In this document: in pieces, positions 17,927 to 26,287 of the stretch
How the letters are laid out: each line of letters starts with the position of its first letter
Numbering within the stretch: the stretch's first letter is position 1
Source: Synechococcales cyanobacterium C42_A2020_086
Lineage (GTDB): Bacteria; Cyanobacteriota; Cyanobacteriia; Elainellales; Elainellaceae
Direction of reading: 5' to 3'
Assembly (NCBI GenBank): GCA_015272325.1
Contig: JACYLU010000035.1
Location: 62,001 to 126,000 of the forward strand
Length of the DNA: 64,000 nt
The notes under the pieces: generated by a model
The model's database searches: none
What the model was told of the DNA's origin: nothing
Seen by the model: the letters and a program-made list of their open reading frames with translations, nothing else
Position numbers and translations under genes: made by a program

Positions 17927-18595
17927 CTACGCTTCCACCCATGCCACTCGGACAAAATGTACCGGCGTTCCCTGACGGCTACCCAGGTAAACTATCTCTC
18001 GCACCTCCAAATTGAAGGGAATGGCAGTTGTAATGTAGCGCTGCACCAAGCTTCCTACCTCGGGGGCCAGCGAAGCCGCAGCCATAGTGGCTAGTCCTAA
18101 CCCTAGCAGTTGCTCAATTGGGCCCCGCGGTAGCAGCCAATGCAGCCCTAAGACCAGCCCGCCCATCAGCAGCATGCCAACCGAGAAATTGGTGCCACAG
18201 CGGGGATGCACAGCCAAATCCCACTCTCCCTGGGTCAACCGCTGCCGGGCCCGAGGCACTGCCTGCCGCAGTTTTGCGAGATTCAACGCTCCATAGAGGT
18301 AGAAGCCGTCGCTAGTAGATAGCCCGCTGAGATTAGATGACCGAGACTTGACCGCAGCGGTTTGGGTTGGGATGTGGCTCGGGAAGACGCTCGCCGGGGA
18401 TGCCTCTGCATCGCTCAAGAGCCAAACGGTGGCATGTTCGAGGGCATGCACCTGTCTCAAGATGAGCACCTCTTTGAATCCCGGTATGAATTTGAGCTGC
18501 TGCAGAAGTTCAGTATCTTGAGTGGGGCGCGGGGCAAACTCAAACGGTGAACCGTGAGACTGAAAATCTGAAAGCAGTGAAGAAAAGTCCACCAT
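17927..18595 (-). CDS. DUF6391-type conserved cyanobacterial protein
   Basis: The protein has 222 residues. Seen: VLILRQVHALEHATVWLL near residue 45, the invariant-looking HPRCGTNFSVGMLLMG with one hydrophobic segment after it, then a second hydrophobic helix (LLGLGLATMAAASLAPEVG) and a beta-rich end. The histidine-glutamate-histidine ALEHAT and the HPRCGTN motif are the hallmarks of DUF6391, a cyanobacterial membrane-associated family of unknown function; they could coordinate a metal (inference). It is transcribed alone between mutM and a lipoprotein gene. Confidence 0.7.
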   Translation of the reverse strand: MVDFSSLLSDFQSHGSPFEFAPRPTQDTELLQQLKFIPGFKEVLILRQVHALEHATVWLLSDAEASPASVFPSHIPTQTAAVKSRSSNLSGLSTSDGFYLYGALNLAKLRQAVPRARQRLTQGEWDLAVHPRCGTNFSVGMLLMGGLVLGLHWLLPRGPIEQLLGLGLATMAAASLAPEVGSLVQRYITTAIPFNLEVREIVYLGSRQGTPVHFVRVAWVEA

Positions 18596-18710
18596 GGGTA
18601 CACTCCTTCAGAATTACAAAGGAGCAGTGCGGCTAAACCGAACTGCACAGTAGAGCCTTTTTTCACTTTAGCGCTGCCTCAGGAGAGGGTAGCAGTCCGC
18701 GTCATCAATG

Positions 18711-18758
18711 TTCTTAAACTCGTTCTTAAACTTGTTCTTAAACTCGTTTTGAAACGCG
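18711..18758. repeat. Four tandem 12-bp units
   Basis: TTCTTAAACTCG, TTCTTAAACTTG and TTCTTAAACTCG are followed by a degenerate fourth copy TTTTGAAACGCG. The block lies between the lipoprotein gene and the DUF6391 gene. Confidence 0.92.
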
Positions 18759-18833
18759 ATGCCTAGATAGCCCAGAGACTAAACCCTCACGCTAGAACGC
18801 TGACCAACTCACCGCTCAACATTACCCGCAACA

Positions 18834-19658
18834 CTAGCTAGAGGGTCCCGTTGCCGGCGTAAATGCCGCGGGGGTAGTAGGCGCTGCCACTGGTGCCCCT
18901 TCTCCGACTGCTCTCACCACTTCAATACCATTCTGCTCCAGCACAACGACCGGCTCAGGACGATTCATTTCAATGCGCCGCACCAAAACTTGTCCATTCG
19001 ACAGCCGCTGCCCAACCTGCACATAGCGGCTCGATGGCTCGTTGGGTGCATCCACAATGGCGTAGGCCGTATCGCCCACCTGCACCACGCCAGTCACCTG
19101 CACCGCCCGGGCTAGGTCTGGCTGGGGTTGAGGTGGAGCTGCCGCAATCGGGCTACGGCGAGGTACCAGTTCAGGAATGGGGGCAAGCGGCCCAGTACCC
19201 CCTTGGCCATTGGGAGTAGTGGGGCGAGTGGTAGGCGTCTGAGCAGTAGGACGCGGCTGAGTAGGAGACGGCGATTGGGCCGTTGTCGGAGAGGTCGCTG
19301 TCGGCGCAGCAGTTTGGGTGTCATCAACAGTCCGTTGCACCGTTGGCGTTGTTGGCAACAAGGCAAATGGATCAGCCCGGTTTCCTTGCACCTGCTGTAC
19401 CCGTTGATTGGGATCAGTTGAGCTGATCAGATCGGGCGGAAGAATGCCTTGTGGACTCGGCTGCGCCTCCACCGTGGGCTGGGGAAAGGGCTGCGGGTCC
19501 GGAGATGGCTCTGCCGGAACGGGACTGACAGCCACGGGCGACTGCTCAGTGACAGGTTGCTCGGTAGTAGGGCTGCCACCACCGAACGGCAGCTGGTCAC
19601 AGGCTGTCGAAGCAGCTCCCAACAAGACAGTAGCAGTAATCAAAACAATGCGACGCAT
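18834..19658 (-). CDS. Proline/threonine-rich lipoprotein with PilP-like C-terminal domain
   Basis: The protein has 274 residues. It starts with a lipoprotein signal peptide whose lipobox is ASTAC, so Cys20 is probably lipidated. Residues 25-185 are low-complexity Pro/Thr/Gln, a likely periplasm-spanning linker. The C-terminal 80 residues (VQVTGVVQVGDTAYAIVDA, VQVGQRLSNGQVLVRRI, VVLEQNGIEVVRAVG) form a small beta domain resembling the PilP / type II secretion subunit C homology region, which docks to secretin complexes. A pilus-related job is therefore possible but not proven; no pil genes are adjacent. Similar proteins are common in cyanobacteria. Confidence 0.6.
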   Translation of the reverse strand: MRRIVLITATVLLGAASTACDQLPFGGGSPTTEQPVTEQSPVAVSPVPAEPSPDPQPFPQPTVEAQPSPQGILPPDLISSTDPNQRVQQVQGNRADPFALLPTTPTVQRTVDDTQTAAPTATSPTTAQSPSPTQPRPTAQTPTTRPTTPNGQGGTGPLAPIPELVPRRSPIAAAPPQPQPDLARAVQVTGVVQVGDTAYAIVDAPNEPSSRYVQVGQRLSNGQVLVRRIEMNRPEPVVVLEQNGIEVVRAVGEGAPVAAPTTPAAFTPATGPSS

Positions 19659-19837
19659 TTCCCTCCTCCCTATGCTTGCTACAAATGGTTAACTTACCCA
19701 TGCCAAAGGTGCCCAAATCGCACGTTCTAACGACCTAGCTTCAGCGATTGCTACCGGAAACGCCCAGTTGGCTGCAAGAGTCGCCAGCCAATTCACCTGA
19801 ACCATCTGACTGCTCAGTGGGGTAGTTCGCTGCAGCG

Positions 19838-19873
19838 CTTTATTAGCCCTCGTCACTTTATTAGCCCTCATAA
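19838..19873. repeat. 18-bp tandem duplication over a stop codon
   Basis: CTTTATTAGCCCTCGTCA and CTTTATTAGCCCTCATAA lie end to end (16 of 18 identical). The second copy contains the stop (19868-19870) of the minus-strand gene that follows. Confidence 0.9.
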
Positions 19874-20419
19874 GATGATCGCATCCCTCTCCTCTGGAAG
19901 ATCAAGAGCATCCGATGTGGTGAGGTGACCGTCCTGCTCACTGACTCGGCTCAAAGTCGAACCGCCCCTATAAACGACAGCTAGCCCGTGCTCAATGTCC
20001 CACTGGCACTCGGCGAGAATCTCTACGTAAACCGACCGGTCTCTGCGATGGCGACGAGAGACATGAATCTCAGTCGGTGTAACAAAGTCCCAAACAGCAG
20101 AAGCACTTGGGATGGAGAAATCGAGATCGCCCTCACCAATGACCTCCACAACCTGACGATACACTCGAAAGACGTAGTGCCCTGCTTGTTCGCGCTCGGT
20201 AGGTCCGATACGAAAAAATGCAGTCAATGCGCTCTCAAAATCAGAGGGAGCAGAGTCGTCCTCAATGCCACGCAACACAAACGGCAGCGCCAAACCTCCA
20301 AAGTAAGGAACTGGAACTGGCGCACTGCGCAACCACTCCGGGATGTTTGGGTCCCGTTCGAGCTTCCCTATGGGTCGGATGATCATGAGGGCTATCCCTG
20401 AGTTGGAAGGATCAATCAA
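19868..20419 (-). CDS. Hypothetical protein, DUF6985-like
   Basis: The protein has 183 residues, probably soluble. The last third contains ECQWDIEHGLAVVYRGGSTL followed by VSEQDGHLTT, the pattern (Cys-x-Trp-[acid]-x-Glu-His-Gly-Leu) of the DUF6985 family, often found in bacterial genomes near other orphan genes. The first part (PVPYFGGLALPFVLRG, then FRIGPTEREQAGHYVF) is typical of the same family. The start ATG at 20419 could be moved to the Met at residue 12. Function unknown. Confidence 0.65.
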   Translation of the reverse strand: MIDPSNSGIALMIIRPIGKLERDPNIPEWLRSAPVPVPYFGGLALPFVLRGIEDDSAPSDFESALTAFFRIGPTEREQAGHYVFRVYRQVVEVIGEGDLDFSIPSASAVWDFVTPTEIHVSRRHRRDRSVYVEILAECQWDIEHGLAVVYRGGSTLSRVSEQDGHLTTSDALDLPEERDAIIL

Positions 20420-20432
20420 GCATCAATCAAGA
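20411..20432. repeat. 11-bp tandem duplication
   Basis: ATCAATCAAGC and ATCAATCAAGA are adjacent, overlapping the 5' end of the DUF6985-like gene. Confidence 0.85.
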
Positions 20433-20599
20433 GTCAATAAATTCGTCAGAAAATTCATCAGATAGTGAGTCAGTTCAATAGCTAGTTAACGCAACAACGG
20501 GAGCAGCAGTTCAGGACGCCAAGTGTAATGTGAGATCTACGTCCAAGATACTTGAGATATTGCCTGTTTGTCTGCATCCAATGCTTCAGCACCCGTCTG

Positions 20600-21190
20600 C
20601 TAACGTCCTGGCTGGGGTTGGCGCGGTAGCGAAAAAGGGAAAGTAACAACTGGATTTTGATCGGTCACCGTACCTGTCAAGGTTTCGGTGGTTCCTTGAA
20701 CAAGCAGTGTTAGGGTAAACGGAATCGATCCGGACGAATTACAGCGAGCAAACAAATTGACCGAAACGCTGTAATTGCCCTGAGGAGCTTGCCCAGGCGG
20801 CCAAAAAATATTTTCAATGGGTGTTTGAGTTTGAGTTTGGCAGCCGGCATTGGCGTCTACATCCAACTTACCTCCAGAGGTAATAGTGGGATTGGAGAAG
20901 CTGACGATATCGCCACGGGGGTCAGTGACGGCCAGATCGAGATCATCGCTGGTGGCCCAACGCAGAGTAACTTGAATATCTCCTGTGCCTAACTGAGGAG
21001 TAGCTGTTGGCGTCAGCACTCGTTGAGGTGCAGGGCAAATCTCCGACAGATCAATGAATCGCCCGGCAGCGTTCACCATAAAGCAACCTTGACGCTCTTG
21101 CGATCGCACGGGCAGCATTAGCCCACTCACCACAGCCAAGGCGACCGCCGGCACAATGGCTTGCTGTAGATTTTTGACTATCTTAACCAT
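20600..21190 (-). CDS. Secreted YfaP-like (DUF2135-type) beta-sandwich protein
   Basis: The protein has 196 residues. The N-terminus has a signal peptide (hydrophobic to about residue 28, ending near VRSQE). The centre matches the YfaP/COG4676 pattern: VTLRWATSDDLDLAVTDPRG, a glycine-lined turn, KLDVDANAGC, ENIFWPPGQAPQGNYSVSV. The paired Asp residues in this family form a calcium-binding Ig-like fold. A few extra cysteines (CFMVNAAG, CPAPQR, ARCNSS) may form disulfides in the periplasm. Function unknown; it stands alone. Confidence 0.75.
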   Translation of the reverse strand: MVKIVKNLQQAIVPAVALAVVSGLMLPVRSQERQGCFMVNAAGRFIDLSEICPAPQRVLTPTATPQLGTGDIQVTLRWATSDDLDLAVTDPRGDIVSFSNPTITSGGKLDVDANAGCQTQTQTPIENIFWPPGQAPQGNYSVSVNLFARCNSSGSIPFTLTLLVQGTTETLTGTVTDQNPVVTFPFSLPRQPQPGR

Positions 21191-21736
21191 GCTTAACCAT
21201 TACGCTCCGGTGCCTGCCGCTGGAGACCCTGAATCATAACTCGGACGCTCTATCTGATTCGCTTTATCTGACTGATTCGCTTTATCTGATTGCTGTACCT
21301 GATCGGTCTAATAATCATGGCTGTCAGAAGTCTGACCTGATCAAGCGACAATCGCCAATCAGACTCAACAGTTCTGCCTGATAGAGCTCTGCTTTATAGA
21401 ACACCCAACATAGCTACGCTTTTCTCATATTTCTCAATTTATCGTAGAAAATTAGAACCCGCAAATTCAAGCAATATTTTTTACAGCTGGTTGCAGCCTT
21501 CTCTACTGAAACAATGCTCAGCTTGCTAAGCTACACTATCTGCTGCTGCAGTTTTTCTCTAATAATTAAAAAATTCATTCCGGAATTTGCTTCTCATAAA
21601 AAATATTAATAGATGGCTGCTGGAGATGCCGTGATTTCAAGCCTTGAAGCGGTGGAAGTTTCAAGGTGTCTGAGCTATCGTTTGGAAGATCATCGAGTAC
21701 TCAAACTCTCTCAAACTCTTTCGAGGAGGTTCATGC
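21191..21736. other. Spacer between divergent secreted-protein genes
   Basis: No gene is seen. It contains an 18-bp tandem pair at 21257-21292, an AT-rich stretch (about 21420-21620) with the palindrome ATTCCGGAAT, and a GAGGAGG ribosome binding site before the next ATG. Promoters for both flanking genes probably lie here. Confidence 0.5.
21257..21292. repeat. 18-bp tandem duplication
   Basis: ATTCGCTTTATCTGACTG is followed by ATTCGCTTTATCTGATTG (17 of 18 identical). Confidence 0.92.
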
Positions 21737-22282
21737 ATGCATAGCCTAAACTCCTGGATACCGAGGCTGGGAGAACTGGGAGCAATTGCCCTAGGCAGTG
21801 CCGCTCTCGGTGCCAGCCTCATTTTATCGACCCCGTCTGCTGCCTCTGCCCAAGCTGCCTACGGTAGCTACATCGGGATTGGAGGCAGCTTCGGTGCCAC
21901 CGATGGACCCACTGGAAATGGTGGCGGCGGTGGTGGAGTCATTGCCGTTCGCTATAAGTTTCTAGAAGTTCCGATGTCGATTCGGGGACAGTTGATCATC
22001 GGGGACTCCACGGTTTTTGTGCCCACGGTGTCCTATGATGTTCCTCTAACTTGGCAGACTGATGCTTACATTGGCGTAGGTGCCGCTCTCCAAGATGGTG
22101 ATGAAAATAGCTCATCTCCACTAGGAAATCAGACGAGTTTCGTGATTCAACCTGGAGTGGACTACAGCTTCCCGTACAGCAACGTGGTGCTGTTTGGCAA
22201 CGCCATCATCGCCTTCGATGCGTACAAAAACAGCAACGACACTGCCGCCTCTATTCAGGGTGGTGTAGGGGTTCGATTCTAA
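21737..22282 (+). CDS. Small exported protein, probable outer-membrane beta-barrel
   Basis: The protein has 181 residues. A signal peptide of about 40 residues ends near ASAQA. The mature part is Gly-rich with alternating hydrophobic strands (YGSYIGIGGSFGAT, GGVIAVRYKFLEVPMSIRGQ, FVPTVSYDVP, AYIGVGAAL, SFVIQPGVDYSFP, NVVLFGNAIIAFD) and ends in Gly-Val-Arg-Phe. A terminal aromatic residue after a strand is the usual sorting signal of outer-membrane barrels. It has about eight strands, the OmpA/OmpX size class. A GAGGAGG ribosome binding site precedes it. It is not assigned to a named family. Confidence 0.7.
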   Translation: MHSLNSWIPRLGELGAIALGSAALGASLILSTPSAASAQAAYGSYIGIGGSFGATDGPTGNGGGGGGVIAVRYKFLEVPMSIRGQLIIGDSTVFVPTVSYDVPLTWQTDAYIGVGAALQDGDENSSSPLGNQTSFVIQPGVDYSFPYSNVVLFGNAIIAFDAYKNSNDTAASIQGGVGVRF

Positions 22283-22600
22283 CTAGACCTCTAGGCTAGA
22301 CACCAACTCGTCGCCAAACCAGATAGGGGTTGATTCGTCGGGCATGACTTAACGTTAAAGTTGCTATAGTCGCTCCATGCAGCCATTCGGACTGAGCGGC
22401 AATTGGGCAGATATTTTAGTTATTGGATAGTTATCGGATCATTGATGGAGTATCCGGCGTCTGATCGTCTCCCGTCAGAAACAGACTACAGCGCCTCGCT
22501 GCCCACCTCGGTTGCACAAATTCACCAAAAAGTGTTGGAATAGACAAGAGCTAAATTGCTTTAGCAAGCCGCTAATCTGCAAGTCAGCTTGTATAGCCAT
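22283..22600. other. Spacer before tRNA-Leu
   Basis: No gene is seen. It holds the palindrome TTAACGTTAA near 22351 and presumably the tRNA-Leu promoter. Confidence 0.5.
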
Positions 22601-23036
22601 GGGGGCATGGCGGAATGGTAGACGCTGCGGACTTAGAAAACTGAGCCTTGTTTGAGAAATCTTACAAGTGGAAGCTCTCAAACTCAGGGAAACCTAAGTC
22701 GAAGTGCATCAGTTGGCAGGGGGTCGAGGAGATGATTGCTTCGGACCTCGCGCTAGCTGAAGACAAGATAGGGCAATCCTGAGCCAAGCCAAACGAAAGG
22801 GAGCGGCAGCAGCCACGCAGTAGATATTGCGGTTCTGGCCGTTGACGACCTTTTCTAAGGAAGGTGCAGAGACCCGACGGGAGCTACCCTAGCGGTTCGG
22901 CCGAGGGTAAAGGGAGGGTCCAATTCTCAAGACCTCTTGCGCTGACTCTAGCCGCAGACGGTTGCAGCGAAAGCTGTGAGAGAATGAAAATCCGTTGACT
23001 GTTGAAGTCGTGAGGGTTCAAGTCCCTCTGCCCCCA
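22601..23036 (+). tRNA. trnL-UAA: tRNA-Leu (anticodon UAA) interrupted by a group I intron
   Basis: The 5' exon is 22601-22634 and the 3' exon 22987-23036; spliced length is 84 nt. The acceptor stem GGGGGCA pairs with TGCCCCC and the discriminator is A. The anticodon loop reads CTT|AAAA, with the intron between U34 and A35 of the anticodon, the site used by cyanobacterial and plastid tRNA-Leu introns. A long variable arm, as expected for Leu, and the T-arm GAGGG-TTCAAGT-CCCTC are present. Confidence 0.96.
22635..22986 (+). ncRNA. Self-splicing group I intron in tRNA-Leu(UAA)
   Basis: 352 nt long. It follows a U at the 5' splice site and ends in G, both group I rules. Conserved parts are visible: a P-like segment AATCCTGAGCCAAGCC, the R-like segment GACGACC...AAGGTGCAGAGACCCGACGG, which fits the core J/P7 region, and AGGGAGGGTCCAATTCTC near the end. 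It has no open reading frame for a homing endonuclease. It is somewhat longer than the 250-300 nt seen in many cyanobacteria, so a peripheral helix is probably expanded. Confidence 0.9.
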
Positions 23037-23716
23037 TTTATATAGACCAAAGATGTAGATCAAAGATGTAAATCAAAGAGGCTTTTTGAGGAGTAGGGAT
23101 GTGCTGCGCCTGCGCGGTACGTCCTTCATTTGTTTAGGGCTAGATTTCTAGATTTAGAGATGTAGAGATGGCAAGAGATTGCCACCTCATCTTTTTTGAT
23201 ACAGGACTACCTTGGACTACTGGCTGTGCTGCTGATCAGAATTCTCCGGGTTTTTACTGAGTTTATATCAGGGTATGCAACGCCGCACAGACTCCGTACG
23301 AGCCTCTGTTGTGCAGTATGTCCAGGCTTGAACCTAGTCTTGAAACTATTAAAACCCCAGCTTGATGCAGCATCGAGGAAACACAGTGAGCGAAAGGCTG
23401 CCTCACATATACGCCAGCGAAGTAAAGAAATCGTAAACTCTATTGGTTTAAAAAAGCACATTCTTTCACCCTGCGATACGGTGAAGGCATATTACCCAAA
23501 TGCCTCTTTCGCGGTTGCGAGCGAGGAGCAGTGGCTGACCTCGTTTGGCCAAGCTGTCCCGAAAGAGGGTTCCGTTGCCTCCACGTCTCCAGATCAGTTC
23601 ACCTGCATCTCCGCCGTTCCACCTCCGTTCCAGAAGTGGCCTTGGGCGCTGGAACGAGCAAGAACCTGCCCCTTTGTTATCTACGCTGCTATCGCTGGCT
23701 TACCCTGAATGCCGTT
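23037..23716. other. Spacer between tRNA-Leu and an unknown gene
   Basis: No confident gene. It starts with tandem repeats (23045-23080 and the CTAGATTT pair at 23140-23155). Overlapping plus- and minus-strand frames cover 23196-23708, but none shows a recognisable family or a ribosome binding site. The stretch could be a decayed gene or simply a long leader of the following gene. Confidence 0.45.
23045..23080. repeat. 13-bp tandem repeat, 2.7 copies
   Basis: GACCAAAGATGTA and GATCAAAGATGTA are followed by a partial AATCAAAGAG, directly downstream of tRNA-Leu. Confidence 0.9.
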
Positions 23717-25111
23717 ATGCTTGGAGACAAACTGACCGTTCCGCTGCAAGCGCTACCCGTCACTTCCATCCAGCCACCTCGACGCAATATTCCCAAGGCG
23801 CAGGAGGCAATCTATGAATTCCTGCTGGAGATCGTCAAAACTTGGACTCCAGAGAATGTTCTCAATGAATTTGAGAATCTATTTATTCACCATTCCGATC
23901 GGAGCAGTTCAAGCACACTCCCCTATCTCTATGAAATTGTGTTGTCTAATCAAGAGCACGAATTTCAAAATACGCTGAAGCGGTCCTGCTACATCTTGAT
24001 TAACAACTGGGATATTAGCCGCGATTACGATGCCATTCAGAAGCTCGTCCATCTCTTCTCTGATCCCATTATCTATAAGCACACGACTTCACCCACCCTG
24101 AAACGGTTACGCGAATGGCTGCGAAACTTCATTGCTAGCGATGACTTTCAGGAACTGAAACTGTTTACATCCCGATATGAGGAGTGCAGCAAAATCCACT
24201 GGAGCAAGCGCTATACATCCTACCTGCTCGTTCCCCAATACACGAATCTGTCTAATCCCTTAGAGCAGCGTCAGGCGGCTCGCAATCTGTCTAAAAAACT
24301 CAAGGAGAAATTCAAGTTTGATCTGGCGCGGTATACGGCTCTTTCCCAAGACAGTCGCTATCGCCGGCAGTTGGAAAACCCCACCAGCTTGGGCGATGAG
24401 GTCCTCCGGTTAGTTAAGCGGATTGTCGCCAAGCGCGGGTTCTTTAGTTACCCCAATATCGCCCATATTTTTCTGAATCAAACTCAACATCTGCGGTATC
24501 AAGACTTTAAGCGTAGTCTGCTGCATTATTTAATTTTTGCCATTGAACCCGATGCACTGACGCAGCAATTGCAGGATCATCTCGCTGAAAAACTAGAGCC
24601 GCTATACGCAATCCATCATGACAAAGCCATCAGCAGTGCCCTGCTACTCCGCACCGTGAATCGAGTGATCGAATATCTCACGACTGAGAACTATCGAGAG
24701 CCTTCGGCACTATTTGTGCTGCTGCTGTCTCAAGGTGCTGCACTGACTTTGGTTGTGGTGCTGCTGAAGCTGATCTTAATCTGTAAACATGCCCGTACCC
24801 ATTTAGAAGTGCGGATTGCCGAATTAGTTCGCTACTATGCTGACTACTCCGAAGAAGAATGCCAATGGGTCATTACTTTTTTTGAGCTTTTTAGAATTAT
24901 CACGACTATTTACGCTGAAAACATCGACTATAACCTAGTCAATATGAACGTTGAAACAGCCTACACTGCGGATTGGTCGGTAGATCTCAGCCAAGACGCA
25001 TACCGGATTTTCTCTCAGGCTAGACGTTGCTCTGAACCCTCCCATGAGCCAAATTTGTTAGAGTTGCGGGCTATCCGGGCTGCGGAAGCCGAGGAAGACA
25101 GAGTGGGTTAG
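23717..25111 (+). CDS. Hypothetical protein, all-alpha, unknown family
   Basis: The protein has 464 residues from the ATG at 23717. The frame is open further upstream to 23531, but those 62 residues are Arg/Cys/Ser-rich and unlike the rest. The protein is rich in predicted helices with many Leu, Tyr and Arg residues: KAQEAIYEFLLEIVKTWTPE, RSCYILINNWDISRDYDAI, LVKRIVAKRGFFSYPNIAHI. One strongly hydrophobic helix lies near residue 340 (LFVLLLSQGAALTLVVVLLK). No catalytic or binding motif could be recognised. It may be a cyanobacterium-specific protein. It is convergent with the haloacid dehalogenase gene, with 8 bases between the stops. Confidence 0.7.
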   Translation: MLGDKLTVPLQALPVTSIQPPRRNIPKAQEAIYEFLLEIVKTWTPENVLNEFENLFIHHSDRSSSSTLPYLYEIVLSNQEHEFQNTLKRSCYILINNWDISRDYDAIQKLVHLFSDPIIYKHTTSPTLKRLREWLRNFIASDDFQELKLFTSRYEECSKIHWSKRYTSYLLVPQYTNLSNPLEQRQAARNLSKKLKEKFKFDLARYTALSQDSRYRRQLENPTSLGDEVLRLVKRIVAKRGFFSYPNIAHIFLNQTQHLRYQDFKRSLLHYLIFAIEPDALTQQLQDHLAEKLEPLYAIHHDKAISSALLLRTVNRVIEYLTTENYREPSALFVLLLSQGAALTLVVVLLKLILICKHARTHLEVRIAELVRYYADYSEEECQWVITFFELFRIITTIYAENIDYNLVNMNVETAYTADWSVDLSQDAYRIFSQARRCSEPSHEPNLLELRAIRAAEAEEDRVG

Positions 25112-25119
25112 GGGGCAGC

Positions 25120-25845
25120 CTAGGACAACTCAATTAGACCATCACTCAATTGCTGCTTTGCCCTATCTACCAAGGTCTTGAGATCGGGAACTTCCAGATC
25201 TGGCTGTTCTTGCACCGGTAGAACGGCTCCAGAGCCGACCAATCCGTGCCGCCGATTCACCCATACGGTGGCTAAGCCTAGCGATCGGGCAGGAGCAATG
25301 TCGTGATAGAGGCTAGCAGCCACATGCAAGATCTGCTCCGACGGCACGCCGATTCGCTGCATGGCTTGCTGAAAATTATTGAGCGAGGGCTTATAGCTTC
25401 TTACCTGCTCGGCTGTAATAACCTGATCAAACTCAACTTGCAAATGCGCAGCAGTATCCGCAAAGAGATGATCATCTATGTTTGAAATAATCACTAGCTT
25501 GAATCGCTTCTTGAACGCCTGTAGGGCAGCTACCGTATCGGCAAAAGGAAGCCAGTTCCGAATGGAATCGGGTAATGCCTGCTGCTCGGCGGTGGTGGGC
25601 GTAAATCCGAACTGCTCACCGAACCGTTGCACCACGCCTTGCAAAATTTGGCGATAGGATTGGTACTCTCCTTGCTCTAATGCCGCCTCAAATTCAGCAA
25701 ATCGCTCTAGAATCACCTCATCAGTGAGTTGAATATGGTGCGTAGCAAGCAGCGTTCGCATAGCAGTGAGGATGCCGCTCTCCCAGTCAATTAGCGTGCC
25801 GTAGCAGTCAAAGGTCAGCACTGTGTACGATTTGAAGTCCAGCAT
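25120..25845 (-). CDS. Haloacid dehalogenase type II (HAD superfamily)
   Basis: The protein has 241 residues from the ATG at 25845, giving MLDFKSYTVLTFDCYGTLID. An upstream ATG at 25887 would add 14 polar residues that overlap a tandem repeat and is less likely. Motif I FDCYGTLIDWESG supplies the nucleophilic Asp. Motif II is VIISNIDD and the later ITAEQVRSYKPSLNNF holds the Lys. HVAASLYHDIAPARSLGLATVWVNRR is the type II motif in which a His-rich or Asp pair completes the site. The family hydrolyses 2-haloacids, but many members act on phosphoglycolate-like or unknown substrates. Its natural substrate here is unknown. Confidence 0.85.
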   Translation of the reverse strand: MLDFKSYTVLTFDCYGTLIDWESGILTAMRTLLATHHIQLTDEVILERFAEFEAALEQGEYQSYRQILQGVVQRFGEQFGFTPTTAEQQALPDSIRNWLPFADTVAALQAFKKRFKLVIISNIDDHLFADTAAHLQVEFDQVITAEQVRSYKPSLNNFQQAMQRIGVPSEQILHVAASLYHDIAPARSLGLATVWVNRRHGLVGSGAVLPVQEQPDLEVPDLKTLVDRAKQQLSDGLIELS

Positions 25846-25851
25846 ATTCGT

Positions 25852-25875
25852 GTTCTGATGCGTTTTCTGATGCGC
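25852..25875. repeat. 12-bp tandem duplication
   Basis: GTTCTGATGCGT and TTTCTGATGCGC lie in tandem (10 of 12 identical). Confidence 0.8.
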
Positions 25876-25900
25876 GTTGACAGGCATGCGTGAAGTTGAC

Positions 25901-25922
25901 TTGGAGTACAGTTGGAGTACAG
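25901..25922. repeat. Perfect 11-bp tandem duplication
   Basis: TTGGAGTACAG occurs twice in direct succession. Confidence 0.93.
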
Positions 25923-26287
25923 TGAACAGTCAACAAGGACTCTGATGAGTCTGAATGATTCTATGAGAAGACTGCGGCAGCTAGACTATCATGACGTCGC
26001 GGTGGGATGAATAACTCGGCAGCACCACGGGCGCTGAAGCAAAGTGGAGACATCCCTGATTACCAAGAATTGAAAGAGTAGAATTGAATACCGGATCGAG
26101 CCAACAACGCTGATTAACCGGGTCAACCAGGACAAAAGGTAAAGTGAAAATACAAGATTTGCTTTTCGAGCCGGCTTCACTGAGAATAGGGGTAAGGTGA
26201 ACCGCTCCACAAGGCTTCTGAGCCTTTGCTGCTTCCGAGTTGGCCTTTGCTAGTTAGCCTTTTCTAGATGTAGTAGGAGTCAGAACT

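Larger units (their letters stand above)
25846..26287. other. Spacer with two tandem duplications
   Basis: Apart from the duplications at 25852-25875 and 25901-25922, nothing is recognisable. A 73-codon minus-strand frame at 25989-26210 is not convincing. Confidence 0.5.

Noticed and set aside
21191-21736. The AT-rich spacer considered as a replication origin
   Set aside because: No cluster of DnaA boxes (TTATCCACA-like) and no dnaA or dnaN gene nearby.
22635-22986. A homing endonuclease inside the group I intron
   Set aside because: No open frame of useful length lies within the intron on either strand.
23196-23708. A 170-codon plus frame before the unknown protein
   Set aside because: Starts at a TTG without a ribosome binding site, overlaps another frame of similar length, and matches no family; more likely a chance or decayed frame.
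25989-26210. A 73-codon minus-strand frame upstream of the DevA-like gene
   Set aside because: No family, no ribosome binding site, hydrophobic and Cys/Arg mixture typical of a chance frame.
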